10,070 nucleotides of DNA from Chloroflexota bacterium (GCA_023406965.1 JAEXTI010000242.1:1-10070); one strand, 5' to 3'. Shown: positions 1 to 6,909, counted from the stretch's first letter. The notes: a model not told the origin generated them from the sequence alone. Made by a program: numbers and translations.

Positions 1-197
1 TCATGGGGGTCACCACCGCCATCGGCAGCCTCATGAACATCGCTGGACCAATTTTCGGTGGGTTGGCGTTTGACAACATCATGCCCGGCGCGCCCTATTG
101 GATCGGCGCCATCCTGTTCATCCTGGCTGCATTCATGCTCACCCGCCCCTCTGTAGGAAAACCGCCCGAACCCGCCCAAGAAACAGTCCAGGCCTGA
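1..197 (+). CDS. MFS transporter, C-terminal fragment (5' end outside window)
   Basis: The frame is open from the left edge to a TGA at 195-197. The visible 64 or so residues contain two hydrophobic segments separated by a short loop (FDNIMPGAPYW), then a polar tail rich in Pro and Glu (PSVGKPPEPAQETVQA). This arrangement, with a Gly-rich helix (GSLMNIAGPIFGGLAFD) followed by a last helix, is typical of helices 11 and 12 of major facilitator superfamily permeases. The substrate cannot be told from this fragment. The internal ATG at 3-5 is probably not the start, because a protein of only two C-terminal MFS helices would not be functional. It converges on the antiporter gene with 35 bp between the stop codons, and I see no clear terminator hairpin there. 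The MFS assignment is reasonable but rests on few residues. Confidence 0.6.
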   Translation, partial: MGVTTAIGSLMNIAGPIFGGLAFDNIMPGAPYWIGAILFILAAFMLTRPSVGKPPEPAQETVQA

Positions 198-232
198 TTT
201 AACCACGTCAACGCTAGGAACCGGGAATCAGC

Positions 233-1702
233 CTACTCTTTCTTCGTCTGCTGCAACAGCAACGCCACCTGTTCGTGCGTCGCCTGTTCGGCCAATCCCA
301 GCACCGTATCCCCTGGCTCCAGCACCACGCTGCCGCTAGGAATCACAAAATCTTCACCGCGAGCGATCAGCACTACCAGGTAATCCGGCGGCAAGCCTAG
401 TTCAAAAATCGCCCTTCCCACCACCGGAGAGAACTCTGGAATGGTGGTTTCCTTCAATTCCCCCTTCCAATCATGGGTCGGGTCAAACTGAACAGGGAAA
501 CGCATCCCGCTTGGCTCCTGCCCTTCCACCTTGAACAGCCTGGCTGCCCAAGGGATGCTGGTACCCTGCAACAAAACCGAGGTCAACACCACGAAGAACA
601 CCACGTTGAAGATAACATTCGATTCTTCCAACCCCAAAACACGTGGATACGTCGCCAGGATAACCGGCACTGCGCCGCGCAGCCCCACCCACGAGATAAA
701 CCACTTTTCCGACGGTTTGAATTTACTAAACAGCAGCGATATCTGCACGCCAACCGGCCGCGCCACGAACATGAGGAACAAGGCAATCGCCAAACTCGGC
801 AGCGCCACCGGGCCAAGCTGGGAGGGGAATACAAGTAAACCCAACGTCAAGAACATGGCAATTTGCATCAACCAGGCCATGCCATCAAAAAAGCGCAGTA
901 CGCTGCGCTTGTGTAAGAACTCCTCCCGGCCCATCATTACCCCAGCCACATATACGGCCAGGAAACCACTGCCCCCCACCATGTTTGCGGCGCCGTAAGT
1001 CAAGAAAGCCACTCCCAGGATTAACACCGGGTACAGCCCGGCGTATCCCAGCCGCAAACGATTGATCAACCATAGGGCCAGCTTGCCCGCCACCAAACCA
1101 AAAACCAGCCCCAGAATCATCTGCTGTAAAAAGAGGGGAATCAAGCGAAAGGGTGAAAGCGCCGGGTTTACCACCAGTTGGGTCAGGGCTACAGTGAGAA
1201 ACACCGCCATCGGGTCGTTGCTGCCCGACTCAAGCTCCAACAAGGGTTGCAGCTTCCCGCTCAGATGAATCCCCTTTGAACGCAAAATGGCAAACACCGC
1301 CGCTGCATCGGTGGACGATACAATCGCCCCCAAAAGAATACCCTCCATCAATTCCACTTTCAAAATCCAATGGACGAAGAGACCCAGCGATACCGCGGTC
1401 AGCAGAACCCCCAGAGTCGCCAACACCAATCCCTCGCGCATCACCGGGCGCACGCTCTTCCAACTGGTGTCCAGACCGCCGGAAAACAGAATTACCACCA
1501 GCGCCACCACGCCCAGGTATTGCGCCATGCTGGGGTCGTCGAAATAGATTCCGCCAATGCCGTCCGATCCGGCCAGCATCCCAACGCCCAGGAAGATAAT
1601 CAACGCCGGGATTCCAAAACGATCAGAGACTTTACTCGCCATCACGCTTAAGATGAAAAGCACAGCCGCAGCAACAAGATAAGGTTCGATAGTGATAGGC
1701 AT
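233..1702 (-). CDS. nhaP2: K+/H+ (or Na+/H+) antiporter, NhaP2/CvrA type with C-terminal TrkA-C (RCK_C) domain
   Basis: The 489-residue protein is an inner-membrane cation/proton antiporter of the CPA family. About 12 hydrophobic segments run from residue 5 to about 390, followed by a soluble TrkA-C/RCK_C-like domain at about 414-484 that in this family senses ligands or ions. Motifs expected for NhaP2 are visible: FGIPALIIFLGVGMLAG near 29-44, SSTDAAAVFAIL at 129-140, the ESGSNDPMAVFL core at 158-169 with the transport-site Asn162-Asp163, an Arg in VARP at 313-316, and SWVGLRGAVPVILA at 337-350. E. coli NhaP2 is about 578 residues; this one stops after the RCK_C domain and lacks the extra C-terminal CorC/HlyC-like part. 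The expected role is K+ and pH homeostasis, but the ion cannot be fixed from sequence. There is no Shine-Dalgarno in front of the ATG. This start is kept because the first helix aligns with the family N-terminus. Confidence 0.88.
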   Translation of the reverse strand: MPITIEPYLVAAAVLFILSVMASKVSDRFGIPALIIFLGVGMLAGSDGIGGIYFDDPSMAQYLGVVALVVILFSGGLDTSWKSVRPVMREGLVLATLGVLLTAVSLGLFVHWILKVELMEGILLGAIVSSTDAAAVFAILRSKGIHLSGKLQPLLELESGSNDPMAVFLTVALTQLVVNPALSPFRLIPLFLQQMILGLVFGLVAGKLALWLINRLRLGYAGLYPVLILGVAFLTYGAANMVGGSGFLAVYVAGVMMGREEFLHKRSVLRFFDGMAWLMQIAMFLTLGLLVFPSQLGPVALPSLAIALFLMFVARPVGVQISLLFSKFKPSEKWFISWVGLRGAVPVILATYPRVLGLEESNVIFNVVFFVVLTSVLLQGTSIPWAARLFKVEGQEPSGMRFPVQFDPTHDWKGELKETTIPEFSPVVGRAIFELGLPPDYLVVLIARGEDFVIPSGSVVLEPGDTVLGLAEQATHEQVALLLQQTKKE

Positions 1703-1708
1703 ATTTTT

Positions 1709-1714
1709 ATTTTA
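1709..1714 (-). promoter_or_regulatory. Candidate -10 box placing transcription start at the antiporter ATG (leaderless)
   Basis: On the minus strand TAAAAT (1714 down to 1709) is followed by exactly six bases (AAAAAT) and then the ATG at 1702. A transcript from this box would begin at or within a base or two of the start codon. The sequence upstream of the ATG is CTGTAAAATAAAAAT and has no AGGAGG-like ribosome site; the nearest GGAG, at 1727-1730, is too far away. No good -35 hexamer is visible at 16-18 bp spacing. Confidence 0.35.
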
Positions 1715-1800
1715 CAGGAAAAGGGGCTCCACGCCCACGGTTTCCAGCAACCTGATCTTTCGTCTATCAAAACCTGCTCTCTCAATTACCGCAAAGCGCC

Positions 1801-1806
1801 TATAAT
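1801..1806 (+). promoter_or_regulatory. -10 box (TATAAT) of the GH38 gene
   Basis: A perfect TATAAT lies 37 bases before the GH38 ATG, in an AT-rich stretch. No convincing -35 hexamer is found at 16-18 bp upstream (the bases there are CT-rich), so an activator may be needed or the -10 may be supported by other contacts. The predicted start near 1813 gives a leader of about 31 nt that is almost entirely occupied by the hairpin at 1820-1839. Confidence 0.5.
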
Positions 1807-1819
1807 AGATATGAATCCA

Positions 1820-1839
1820 TCCTTATGAATTGATAAGGA
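1820..1839 (+). promoter_or_regulatory. Leader hairpin sequestering the Shine-Dalgarno of the GH38 gene
   Basis: TCCTTAT (1820-1826) and ATAAGGA (1833-1839) are a perfect 7-bp inverted repeat around the 6-base loop GAATTG. The right arm contains the ribosome-binding AAGGA, which sits four bases before the ATG at 1844. In the folded RNA the ribosome site would be paired. The stem has only two G-C pairs, so it is only moderately stable. It could act as a translational switch, for example with temperature or a bound protein, or the same repeat could be a DNA operator just downstream of +1. The repeat is directly visible; the function is inferred. Confidence 0.45.
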
Positions 1840-1843
1840 ATTT

Positions 1844-4369
1844 ATGCCCACACCTGAACTGCTCGTCCTGGTCAACAACCACTTCGATCCCACCTGGCGG
1901 CGTGCCTGGGATCAGCGCTTCACCTTCCGCGGCCAGACCTTTGTCTCCTATGCCGACCTGGAAGAATATTACATGCTCGAAAACCTGTCCCTGGCCGAGC
2001 AGAACCCCGAGTATAAATTTCATGCCGAATTCCCCCTGGTGGTGCAGAAGTTCCTTGAGCGTCACCCCGAGCGGTTGGAACATCTGCGCCGCCTCAGCAA
2101 AGAAGGGCGTTTTGCTGTCAGTGGAGGCGGGCAGGTTATCGTAGACGGCAACATGATCCTGGGCGAAAGCCTGGTGCGCAATTACCTCATTGGCCTGAAC
2201 TACGTCGAAGCTACTTTTGGCAAGCACACCCCTCTAGCGGTGCGCAACGATGCCTTTGGCAACCCGGCCCAATTGCCCCAAATCCTGCGCGGCTGCGAAA
2301 TGGATTGGGTCAGCGGTCTCAGCTACTCTCAACCCAAGGGTACTTTCTGGCGCGGCCTGGATGGCAGCACGGTGGTTTGCCAGACCCTGCCCCTGGTCGC
2401 GCGCGCGGGGGGTGTCGTCAAATATCCGCCATGTCCCGATTGTCGCGGCAAAGGCCAGGACTGCCCACGCTGTGGCGGGCGCGGCATCGACCCGGCGCTT
2501 CGCGCCTTCTTACCCGAACACCTCAACCTGGAAGACACCGCCGAATTTGGCGCCGGCATCATCTCCTGCTCGCCCGAAGAGCTGCTGCCCAACCCCGAAC
2601 TGCTCAACTGGGCCAAAACGCACAACGCGCGCTTCATTCTCGAAACCGAAGCGTTCCCTTACCTGAAAAACCTCTTCCTCCAACTCGACAACCCACCCGC
2701 CGGGAAGATCCACCCTGACGTGGAGTTGAATCCCAACAATACCGGCGTTTTCGTCACCCGCATTCGCACGAAGCAGGCCGTTCGTCGCCTGGAGCACGAC
2801 CTGATGGCCGCCGAGGTGCTGAACACGCTGGCCTGGCAGCAGGGGCAAGCCTACCCCCAAACCGAAATGACCCGCGCATGGCAGCAATTGCTCTTCTGCA
2901 TGTTCCACGACGCCATCACCGCCACCCACATTGACGCCTCCTACGCTGAGTTGGAAACGATGTGGGGCGAGATCGAAGAGTCGATCAGCGGTTTGTGTTC
3001 CCAAGCCTTCGATCGCCTCGTGCGCCCCGAGCCCGAGTCCCTGGTCGTGTTCAACCCCACCGGCCGCGCCGCCACTCAGATCGCTCGCGCCGAGTTGCCC
3101 GCCAACACCGGACTGATCGACCCGCAGGGCCTGCCGGTAACGCTTGTTCCGGTCAAGCCGCCCAGCGCAGACGATCACTCGCTCACCGTCGAGTTCCTGG
3201 CCCAGGCCGTTCCGGCTTTCTCAGCGCAGACCTACAAAATTGTGCCTGCCGCGCCGCCTGCGCCGCTTCAAGCAGCCCAACCCGCCGCTCACGAGGTGCT
3301 CGAAAACGAGCGCTTCCACATCCAGGCCGGACCGCGCGGCGTGGAACAAATCTTTGACAAGCGCCTCGGCCGCAACATCCTCCACACCGCCACCTACCGC
3401 CCCGGTGAATTGATTCTGGAGCACGATGAAGGCTCCCCCTGGGCCACGCTGCATCCCGACCAATCCCGCACCGCCATGGGCAACTTCACCAACCTGGTGC
3501 GCGTGGAACGCGGCGGCGGTGTGCAAAAATTGATCTACCGCGTAGAGCCTCCCTTCCGCGCCGGGTACGTGGCCAACGGCCTGTCCGCCGAAGTGGAGAT
3601 CAAACTGACCGAAGGCCTGGAACGGGTCGATTTTCACCTGACCGTGGATTGGGACACCTTCAATCACCGCCTGCGCATGGCCTTCCCCACCCCCATCGAG
3701 GGCAAGCCCCTCTACGAAGTGCCTTTTGGCGCGCTCGAGCGGCGCAACTACCAGCCTACCTTCGAGTGGGCCGGCGCCAACGGCGATTGGCCCGCCTTGC
3801 ACTGGGGCGGAATCACCTCTGCCGAGGCCAGCCTGGCCATCTTCAATCGCGGCCTGCCCTCCTATCGCATCGACTCCGGCCTGGTGCTGGTTTCGCTGCT
3901 GCGTAGCCCGGCGGTGCCCTCTTACCTGCACGAGCCGGAATACTACACCATGACCGAGTACGACGGCATGCGCGACGCCGGACAGCACTCCTTCGACCTG
4001 GCTGCCGCCGCTTACGCCGGCAAGCTGCTGGCCTCGCCGGTCGTCTCCGACGCAGACGCATTCAACGCCGGGCTGCTGGCCATCCGCGGGAAATTAGACC
4101 TGCCCGACCTGCCGCACATCGAATCGGACTGCGCCCAGGTCTGCGCCATCAAGCCCAGCGAAAAGGGCAAAGCCCTGGTCATCCGCCTGTACGAATGCCG
4201 CGGCGAAGGCGGCCCGGTGCGTATCCATCTGCCCGAGCGTTGGAAGACCGTGCGCCGCTCCAACCTGCTGGAGCGCCAGACTGGCGCCCTGCAGGTGCAC
4301 AATGGATTAGCCCTGTTCCGCCTGCGCCCCTGGGAAATTGCCACCTTGCTTGTTTCGGCTGCCGAATAA
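1844..4369 (+). CDS. Glycoside hydrolase family 38 alpha-mannosidase-like enzyme with an inserted DnaJ-type zinc motif
   Basis: The 841-residue protein has no signal peptide and should be cytoplasmic. It resembles GH38 retaining alpha-mannosidases, which need a divalent metal (usually Zn2+) and release mannose from oligosaccharides or glycans. The expected active-site elements are present in order: His13-x-Asp15 (HFDPTW) at the start of the catalytic barrel, nucleophile Asp136 in NDAFGNPAQLPQIL, and His355-Asp356 in FCMFHDAITATHID. The helical middle domain lies at about 305-385 and the beta-rich C-terminal region at about 400-841. The oddity is an insertion at 197-214 with four Cys in CxxCxGxG-xx-CxxCxGxG spacing, as in DnaJ zinc fingers. 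The start at 1844 is chosen for AAGGA at 1835-1839 and for HFD so close to the N-terminus. Substrate linkage is unknown; several bacterial GH38 enzymes act on other or modified mannosides. Confidence 0.85.
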   Translation: MPTPELLVLVNNHFDPTWRRAWDQRFTFRGQTFVSYADLEEYYMLENLSLAEQNPEYKFHAEFPLVVQKFLERHPERLEHLRRLSKEGRFAVSGGGQVIVDGNMILGESLVRNYLIGLNYVEATFGKHTPLAVRNDAFGNPAQLPQILRGCEMDWVSGLSYSQPKGTFWRGLDGSTVVCQTLPLVARAGGVVKYPPCPDCRGKGQDCPRCGGRGIDPALRAFLPEHLNLEDTAEFGAGIISCSPEELLPNPELLNWAKTHNARFILETEAFPYLKNLFLQLDNPPAGKIHPDVELNPNNTGVFVTRIRTKQAVRRLEHDLMAAEVLNTLAWQQGQAYPQTEMTRAWQQLLFCMFHDAITATHIDASYAELETMWGEIEESISGLCSQAFDRLVRPEPESLVVFNPTGRAATQIARAELPANTGLIDPQGLPVTLVPVKPPSADDHSLTVEFLAQAVPAFSAQTYKIVPAAPPAPLQAAQPAAHEVLENERFHIQAGPRGVEQIFDKRLGRNILHTATYRPGELILEHDEGSPWATLHPDQSRTAMGNFTNLVRVERGGGVQKLIYRVEPPFRAGYVANGLSAEVEIKLTEGLERVDFHLTVDWDTFNHRLRMAFPTPIEGKPLYEVPFGALERRNYQPTFEWAGANGDWPALHWGGITSAEASLAIFNRGLPSYRIDSGLVLVSLLRSPAVPSYLHEPEYYTMTEYDGMRDAGQHSFDLAAAAYAGKLLASPVVSDADAFNAGLLAIRGKLDLPDLPHIESDCAQVCAIKPSEKGKALVIRLYECRGEGGPVRIHLPERWKTVRRSNLLERQTGALQVHNGLALFRLRPWEIATLLVSAAE
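2432..2485 (+). other. DnaJ-like cysteine-rich (CxxCxGxG)2 segment inside the GH38 protein
   Basis: Residues 197-214 of the GH38 protein contain Cys197-Pro-Asp-Cys200-x-Gly-x-Gly and Cys207-Pro-Arg-Cys210-x-Gly-x-Gly. That is two CxxCxGxG units in tandem, separated by two residues. In DnaJ and related zinc-ribbon proteins two such units form one tetracysteine Zn2+ site. The segment follows VARAGGVVKYPP and precedes IDPALRAF, and lies between the nucleophile motif and the middle domain. The reading frame and codon use continue unchanged through it, so it is part of the protein and not a frameshift artefact. Zinc binding is inferred from spacing. Confidence 0.75.
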
Positions 4370-4421
4370 CCGGCTGCCGCAAAATTTCTTGCTTGTGACA
4401 CTATTCTGGAGGATGGTGACC

Positions 4422-4883
4422 ATGAAAAAGGCTTTGCGCTTCCTGCCCCTGCTCCTGATGCTCGTTCTGGCTGCCTGCCAGGGTCAAGCCAGCACAAAAA
4501 TCGGCGATATTGAGATTGTATCCCCCTGGGCCCGCGCAGCCGCATCGATGGCGGGCATGGAGGGCGGCGGAGGCAACGGAGGGGCTTTCATGCTGCTCAA
4601 GAATTCCGGCACAACCTCCGATAAGCTCATCCGCGCCGCCAGCGACGTGGCCGAATCGGTCGAAATCCACCAGACCACCATGGAAGGCGACGTCATGCGC
4701 ATGTCGCCGGTGGAGTTCATTGAAATTCCCGCCGGAGGCGAGGTGGAATTGAAGCCCGGCAGTTACCACGTCATGCTCATCGGCTTGAAACAAGACCTGA
4801 AGGCCGGCGAGACCATCAACATCACCCTCACCTTTGAAAATGCCGGGGAAACCACCGTGAAAGTGGAAGTGCGCGCGCCCTAA
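4422..4883 (+). CDS. PCu(A)C-type copper chaperone lipoprotein
   Basis: The 153-residue protein belongs to the PCu(A)C family, which binds Cu(I) outside the cytoplasm and delivers it, in studied cases, to the CuA centre of cytochrome c oxidase. A lipoprotein signal peptide is visible: MKKALRF, a Leu-rich core, then the lipobox Leu16-Ala-Ala-Cys19, so the mature protein should be membrane-anchored through Cys19. The copper motif H-x10-M-x21-H-x-M is matched exactly by His83, Met94, His116 and Met118, with further Met at 87 and 92. A Gly/Met-rich loop (43-57) precedes the domain core. The start at 4422 is preferred over an in-frame ATG at 4413 because GGAGG (4408-4412) lies nine bases before it and touches the other. 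It follows the GH38 stop by 52 bp and may be read through from it; no Sco or cox gene is nearby. The domain call is strong, the physiological partner unknown. Confidence 0.9.
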   Translation: MKKALRFLPLLLMLVLAACQGQASTKIGDIEIVSPWARAAASMAGMEGGGGNGGAFMLLKNSGTTSDKLIRAASDVAESVEIHQTTMEGDVMRMSPVEFIEIPAGGEVELKPGSYHVMLIGLKQDLKAGETINITLTFENAGETTVKVEVRAP

Positions 4884-4902
4884 AAAGTACCCACATGGGT
4901 CA

Positions 4903-4931
4903 TTGTTCTGCCCTGCCGTAGATGATATTCT
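4903..4931 (+). promoter_or_regulatory. Candidate sigma70 promoter for the 41-residue protein gene
   Basis: TTGTTC (4903-4908) and TATTCT (4926-4931) are separated by 17 bp, each matching consensus at 4 of 6 positions or fewer. Transcription would start near 4938 and leave a leader of about 55 nt containing the 10-bp palindrome AAGAATTCTT (4965-4974). The match is imperfect and the small gene could also be co-transcribed with the copper chaperone gene. Confidence 0.3.
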
Positions 4932-4992
4932 TTACGCTGTAATCAATCTCAATCTCAGATCGTGAAGAATTCTTTCAAGGTAGGGTAAAAAA

Positions 4993-5118
4993 ATGGACGA
5001 AGACAAACGCACTTACAAAGATTATACCGACGACATGGACACCTATGCGCCCTATGTCAAGGTCGATGACGAAACCATAGAAATTCTGCTGCTCGACAAA
5101 ATCGCTACCGGCGGATAG
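4993..5118 (+). CDS. Unrecognised acidic 41-residue protein
   Basis: The ATG at 4993 opens a 41-codon frame ending in TAG at 5116-5118. It is supported by AGGG (4982-4985) seven bases upstream, by third codon positions that are mostly C or G like the neighbouring genes, and by a strong hairpin starting 15 bases after the stop. I do not recognise the family. The protein has 9 Asp, 3 Glu, 4 Lys and 1 Arg (net charge about -7), four Tyr in the N-terminal half, no Cys or Trp, and a hydrophobic ILLL stretch followed by DKIATGG at the C-terminus. There is no signal peptide and no membrane segment. An acidic, Tyr-bearing peptide of this size could be a precursor of a modified peptide or a small partner protein, but no modifying enzyme lies in the window. 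It sits 109 bp after the copper chaperone gene and converges on the GH13 gene. Confidence 0.6.
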   Translation: MDEDKRTYKDYTDDMDTYAPYVKVDDETIEILLLDKIATGG

Positions 5119-5132
5119 ACAACCGTAATCAA

Positions 5133-5174
5133 CCGCCCGGCCAGAGGGAGATATCTTTCCCTCTGACCGGGCGG
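5133..5174 (+). terminator. Strong hairpin after the 41-residue protein gene
   Basis: CCGCCCGGCCAGAGGGA (5133-5149) pairs with TCCCTCTGACCGGGCGG (5158-5174), with one internal C/A mismatch, and the pairing continues by two weaker pairs to a TATC loop. This GC-rich stem begins 15 bases after the TAG. The following sequence, CTGCATTTATCGCTCTT, is T-containing but has no clean T run, so this is a probable but not textbook terminator. Lying between convergent genes it could stop transcription from either side. Confidence 0.6.
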
Positions 5175-5198
5175 CTGCATTTATCGCTCTTCTCCTTG

Positions 5199-5234
5199 TG
5201 ACCGCACCTTATTGGCTCAGATAAGGTGCGGTCA
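5199..5234 (-). terminator. Hairpin directly after the GH13 gene
   Basis: TGACCGCACCTTAT (5199-5212) and ATAAGGTGCGGTCA (5221-5234) form a perfect 14-bp stem with an 8-base loop. On the minus strand it begins four bases after the TAA of the GH13 gene (5239-5241), the position expected for its terminator. No T run follows on either strand, so termination could depend on the stem alone or on Rho, or the stem could protect the 3' end. Confidence 0.55.
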
Positions 5235-5238
5235 GCCG

Positions 5239-6849
5239 TTAACTGACCAAACGCAGGATCACAGCTTCGTAAGGCTCCAGGGCCACCAGGCCGCCGTGCA
5301 GCGGGCCCATTTGCTCACGCTTGCTGGATAGCAGCATCTCCCAGTTAGCCGAACCCAGCTTGCCGCCCAGCACCAGCCGCTTGCGCCGCCCCGAGAAGTT
5401 GAGCGCCACCAGCACCGTCTCGTCGGTCGTCTGGCGCAGGTACCCCAGGATGAAGTAAGTATCGAAGGTCAGGGGGATGAACATCCCCTCCCGCAAAGCC
5501 GCCGACTCGCGCCGCAGGGTAATCAGCTTGCGGTAAAAATGCCACAGCGAGTTCGGATCGGCCCGCTGCGCCTCCACGTTGCGCATCCCATAATTGGGAT
5601 GCGGCGGCAGCCAGGTCTGCACCCCCGCGGGGCTGAAACCCGCGTTGGGCGAAGCGTCCCACTGCATGGGCGCCCGGCAGCCATCTCGCCCAGGCACAAT
5701 GGGCCAGTATTTCTTGCCCAGGCGATCCTGAATCTCGCGATAGGGCACATGGATGTCGCGCATGCCGATCTCTTCACCGTAATAAAGGAAGGGTGTTCCC
5801 CGCTGGGTGAGCATGAGCGCCGCCGCAATCTTCAGGCGGTCGTCCTTCTCGCCGCCCCCATAGCGCGTGGCCGAGCGGCGGCTGTCGTGGTTGTTCAGCA
5901 CCCAGGTCGGCCAGGTATCGGCAGCCAGGGCCTGTTCCCAGCGCTGAATGGCCTTGATGAAAGCCCGCGGGCTCCAGCGGCTTTGCAGCAGTTCAAAGTT
6001 GAATGTCCCGTGCAGCTTATCCGGCCCGCAGTACTGTGCCGCCTTCTCCGCCGAAGCCAGGAAGGTCTCCCCCACCGCGTAACGCTCGGGGTACGAATCC
6101 AACAGTGTCCGCAATTCCTGGAGCAGCGGCATCATCTCCGGCTGGTCAATGTCGTGAATGTGGCGCTGGCGCTCAAAAGCCCGAATGCCAAACAGCGTGG
6201 TGGGATTGTCCTTCAGATCCGCGTCTTTGAAAAAGCTATTGAACACATCCAGGCGGAAGCCGTCGACGCCGCGCTCCAGCCAAAAGCGGAACACGTCCAG
6301 CATCTCGCGCCGCACCGCTGGATTGCGCCAGTTCACGTCCGGCTGCTCGCGGTAAAACATGTGGAAGTACATCTGCCCGGTGGCGGGGTCCGGCACCCAG
6401 CCTTCTTCGCCAAACACCGACAGCCAGTTGTTGGGCGGCTTGTTGCCCGGCTTGGGGTCGCGCCAGAAATAGTAATCACGGTAAGGGTTGTCCCGCGAAC
6501 TGCGCGATTGCTGGAACCAGGGGTGCTGGTCGGATGTGTGGTTCATGACCATATCCAGCACGATGCGGATTCCACGCCGGTGGGCCTCGGCAGTCAGGCG
6601 GTCGAAATCCGCCAGTGTGCCAAACTGGGTATGGATATCCACATAATCGCTCACGTCGTAGCCAAAATCCACATTCGGGGAAGGATAAATCGGCGACAGC
6701 CAGATGGCGTCTACGCCCAGCTCCGCCAGGTAATCCAGTTTCGCTGTAATCCCCGCCAAATCGCCAACCCCATCGCCGTTCGAGTCGGCAAACGAGCGCG
6801 GATAGATCTGATAAATGACGCCGTCTTTCCACCACAACTTTGATGTCAT
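5239..6849 (-). CDS. GH13 alpha-glucosidase / oligo-1,6-glucosidase family enzyme
   Basis: The 536-residue cytoplasmic enzyme (no signal peptide) hydrolyses the terminal alpha-glucosidic bond of short gluco-oligosaccharides. It has the full alpha-amylase-family (beta/alpha)8 layout with WWKDGVIYQIYPRSFADSNGDG at the start, region I DMVMNH (99-104), QPDVNW (169-174), region II GFRLDVFN with nucleophile Asp201, region III VGETF with acid/base Glu261, and region IV LNNHDSRR with Asp322. A C-terminal beta domain runs from about 465. QPDVNW and the length are typical of oligo-1,6-glucosidases and related alpha-glucosidases. Val202 after the nucleophile is the residue type linked to alpha-1,6 preference in some members, so isomalto-oligosaccharides are possible substrates. 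The start at 6849 is chosen over an in-frame ATG at 6969 because GAGG (6859-6862) lies nine bases before it and the homologous N-terminus begins there. It is divergent from cellobiose phosphorylase. Confidence 0.9.
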   Translation of the reverse strand: MTSKLWWKDGVIYQIYPRSFADSNGDGVGDLAGITAKLDYLAELGVDAIWLSPIYPSPNVDFGYDVSDYVDIHTQFGTLADFDRLTAEAHRRGIRIVLDMVMNHTSDQHPWFQQSRSSRDNPYRDYYFWRDPKPGNKPPNNWLSVFGEEGWVPDPATGQMYFHMFYREQPDVNWRNPAVRREMLDVFRFWLERGVDGFRLDVFNSFFKDADLKDNPTTLFGIRAFERQRHIHDIDQPEMMPLLQELRTLLDSYPERYAVGETFLASAEKAAQYCGPDKLHGTFNFELLQSRWSPRAFIKAIQRWEQALAADTWPTWVLNNHDSRRSATRYGGGEKDDRLKIAAALMLTQRGTPFLYYGEEIGMRDIHVPYREIQDRLGKKYWPIVPGRDGCRAPMQWDASPNAGFSPAGVQTWLPPHPNYGMRNVEAQRADPNSLWHFYRKLITLRRESAALREGMFIPLTFDTYFILGYLRQTTDETVLVALNFSGRRKRLVLGGKLGSANWEMLLSSKREQMGPLHGGLVALEPYEAVILRLVS

Positions 6850-6903
6850 GTTTGTAAACCTCGTTTCGTGTCCGTTCCGTCTGTGGTTGAGTAGTTCTCT
6901 TCT

Positions 6904-6909
6904 ATTATA
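6904..6909 (-). promoter_or_regulatory. -10 box (TATAAT) of the GH13 gene
   Basis: On the minus strand a perfect TATAAT at 6909-6904 lies 54 bases before the ATG at 6849, giving a leader of roughly 48 nt. The -35 region is G-rich (GGGAGG at 17 bp) and does not resemble TTGACA. The short hairpin CACCG-CTT-CGGTG at 6935-6947 lies just upstream. Confidence 0.45.

Noticed and set aside
3221..3988. 255-codon open frame on the minus strand
   Set aside because: It is antisense to the GH38 coding region, low in complexity and without a ribosome site of note.
4356..4379. 9-bp direct repeat CGGCTGCCG overlapping the GH38 stop
   Set aside because: Only two copies, partly coding, in GC-rich sequence; no sign of function and likely chance.
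5539..6843. 434-codon open frame on the plus strand
   Set aside because: It is antisense to the GH13 gene, which has all catalytic motifs; the composition (His/Arg/Val/Gln-rich, no domain) is that of a GC-rich shadow frame.
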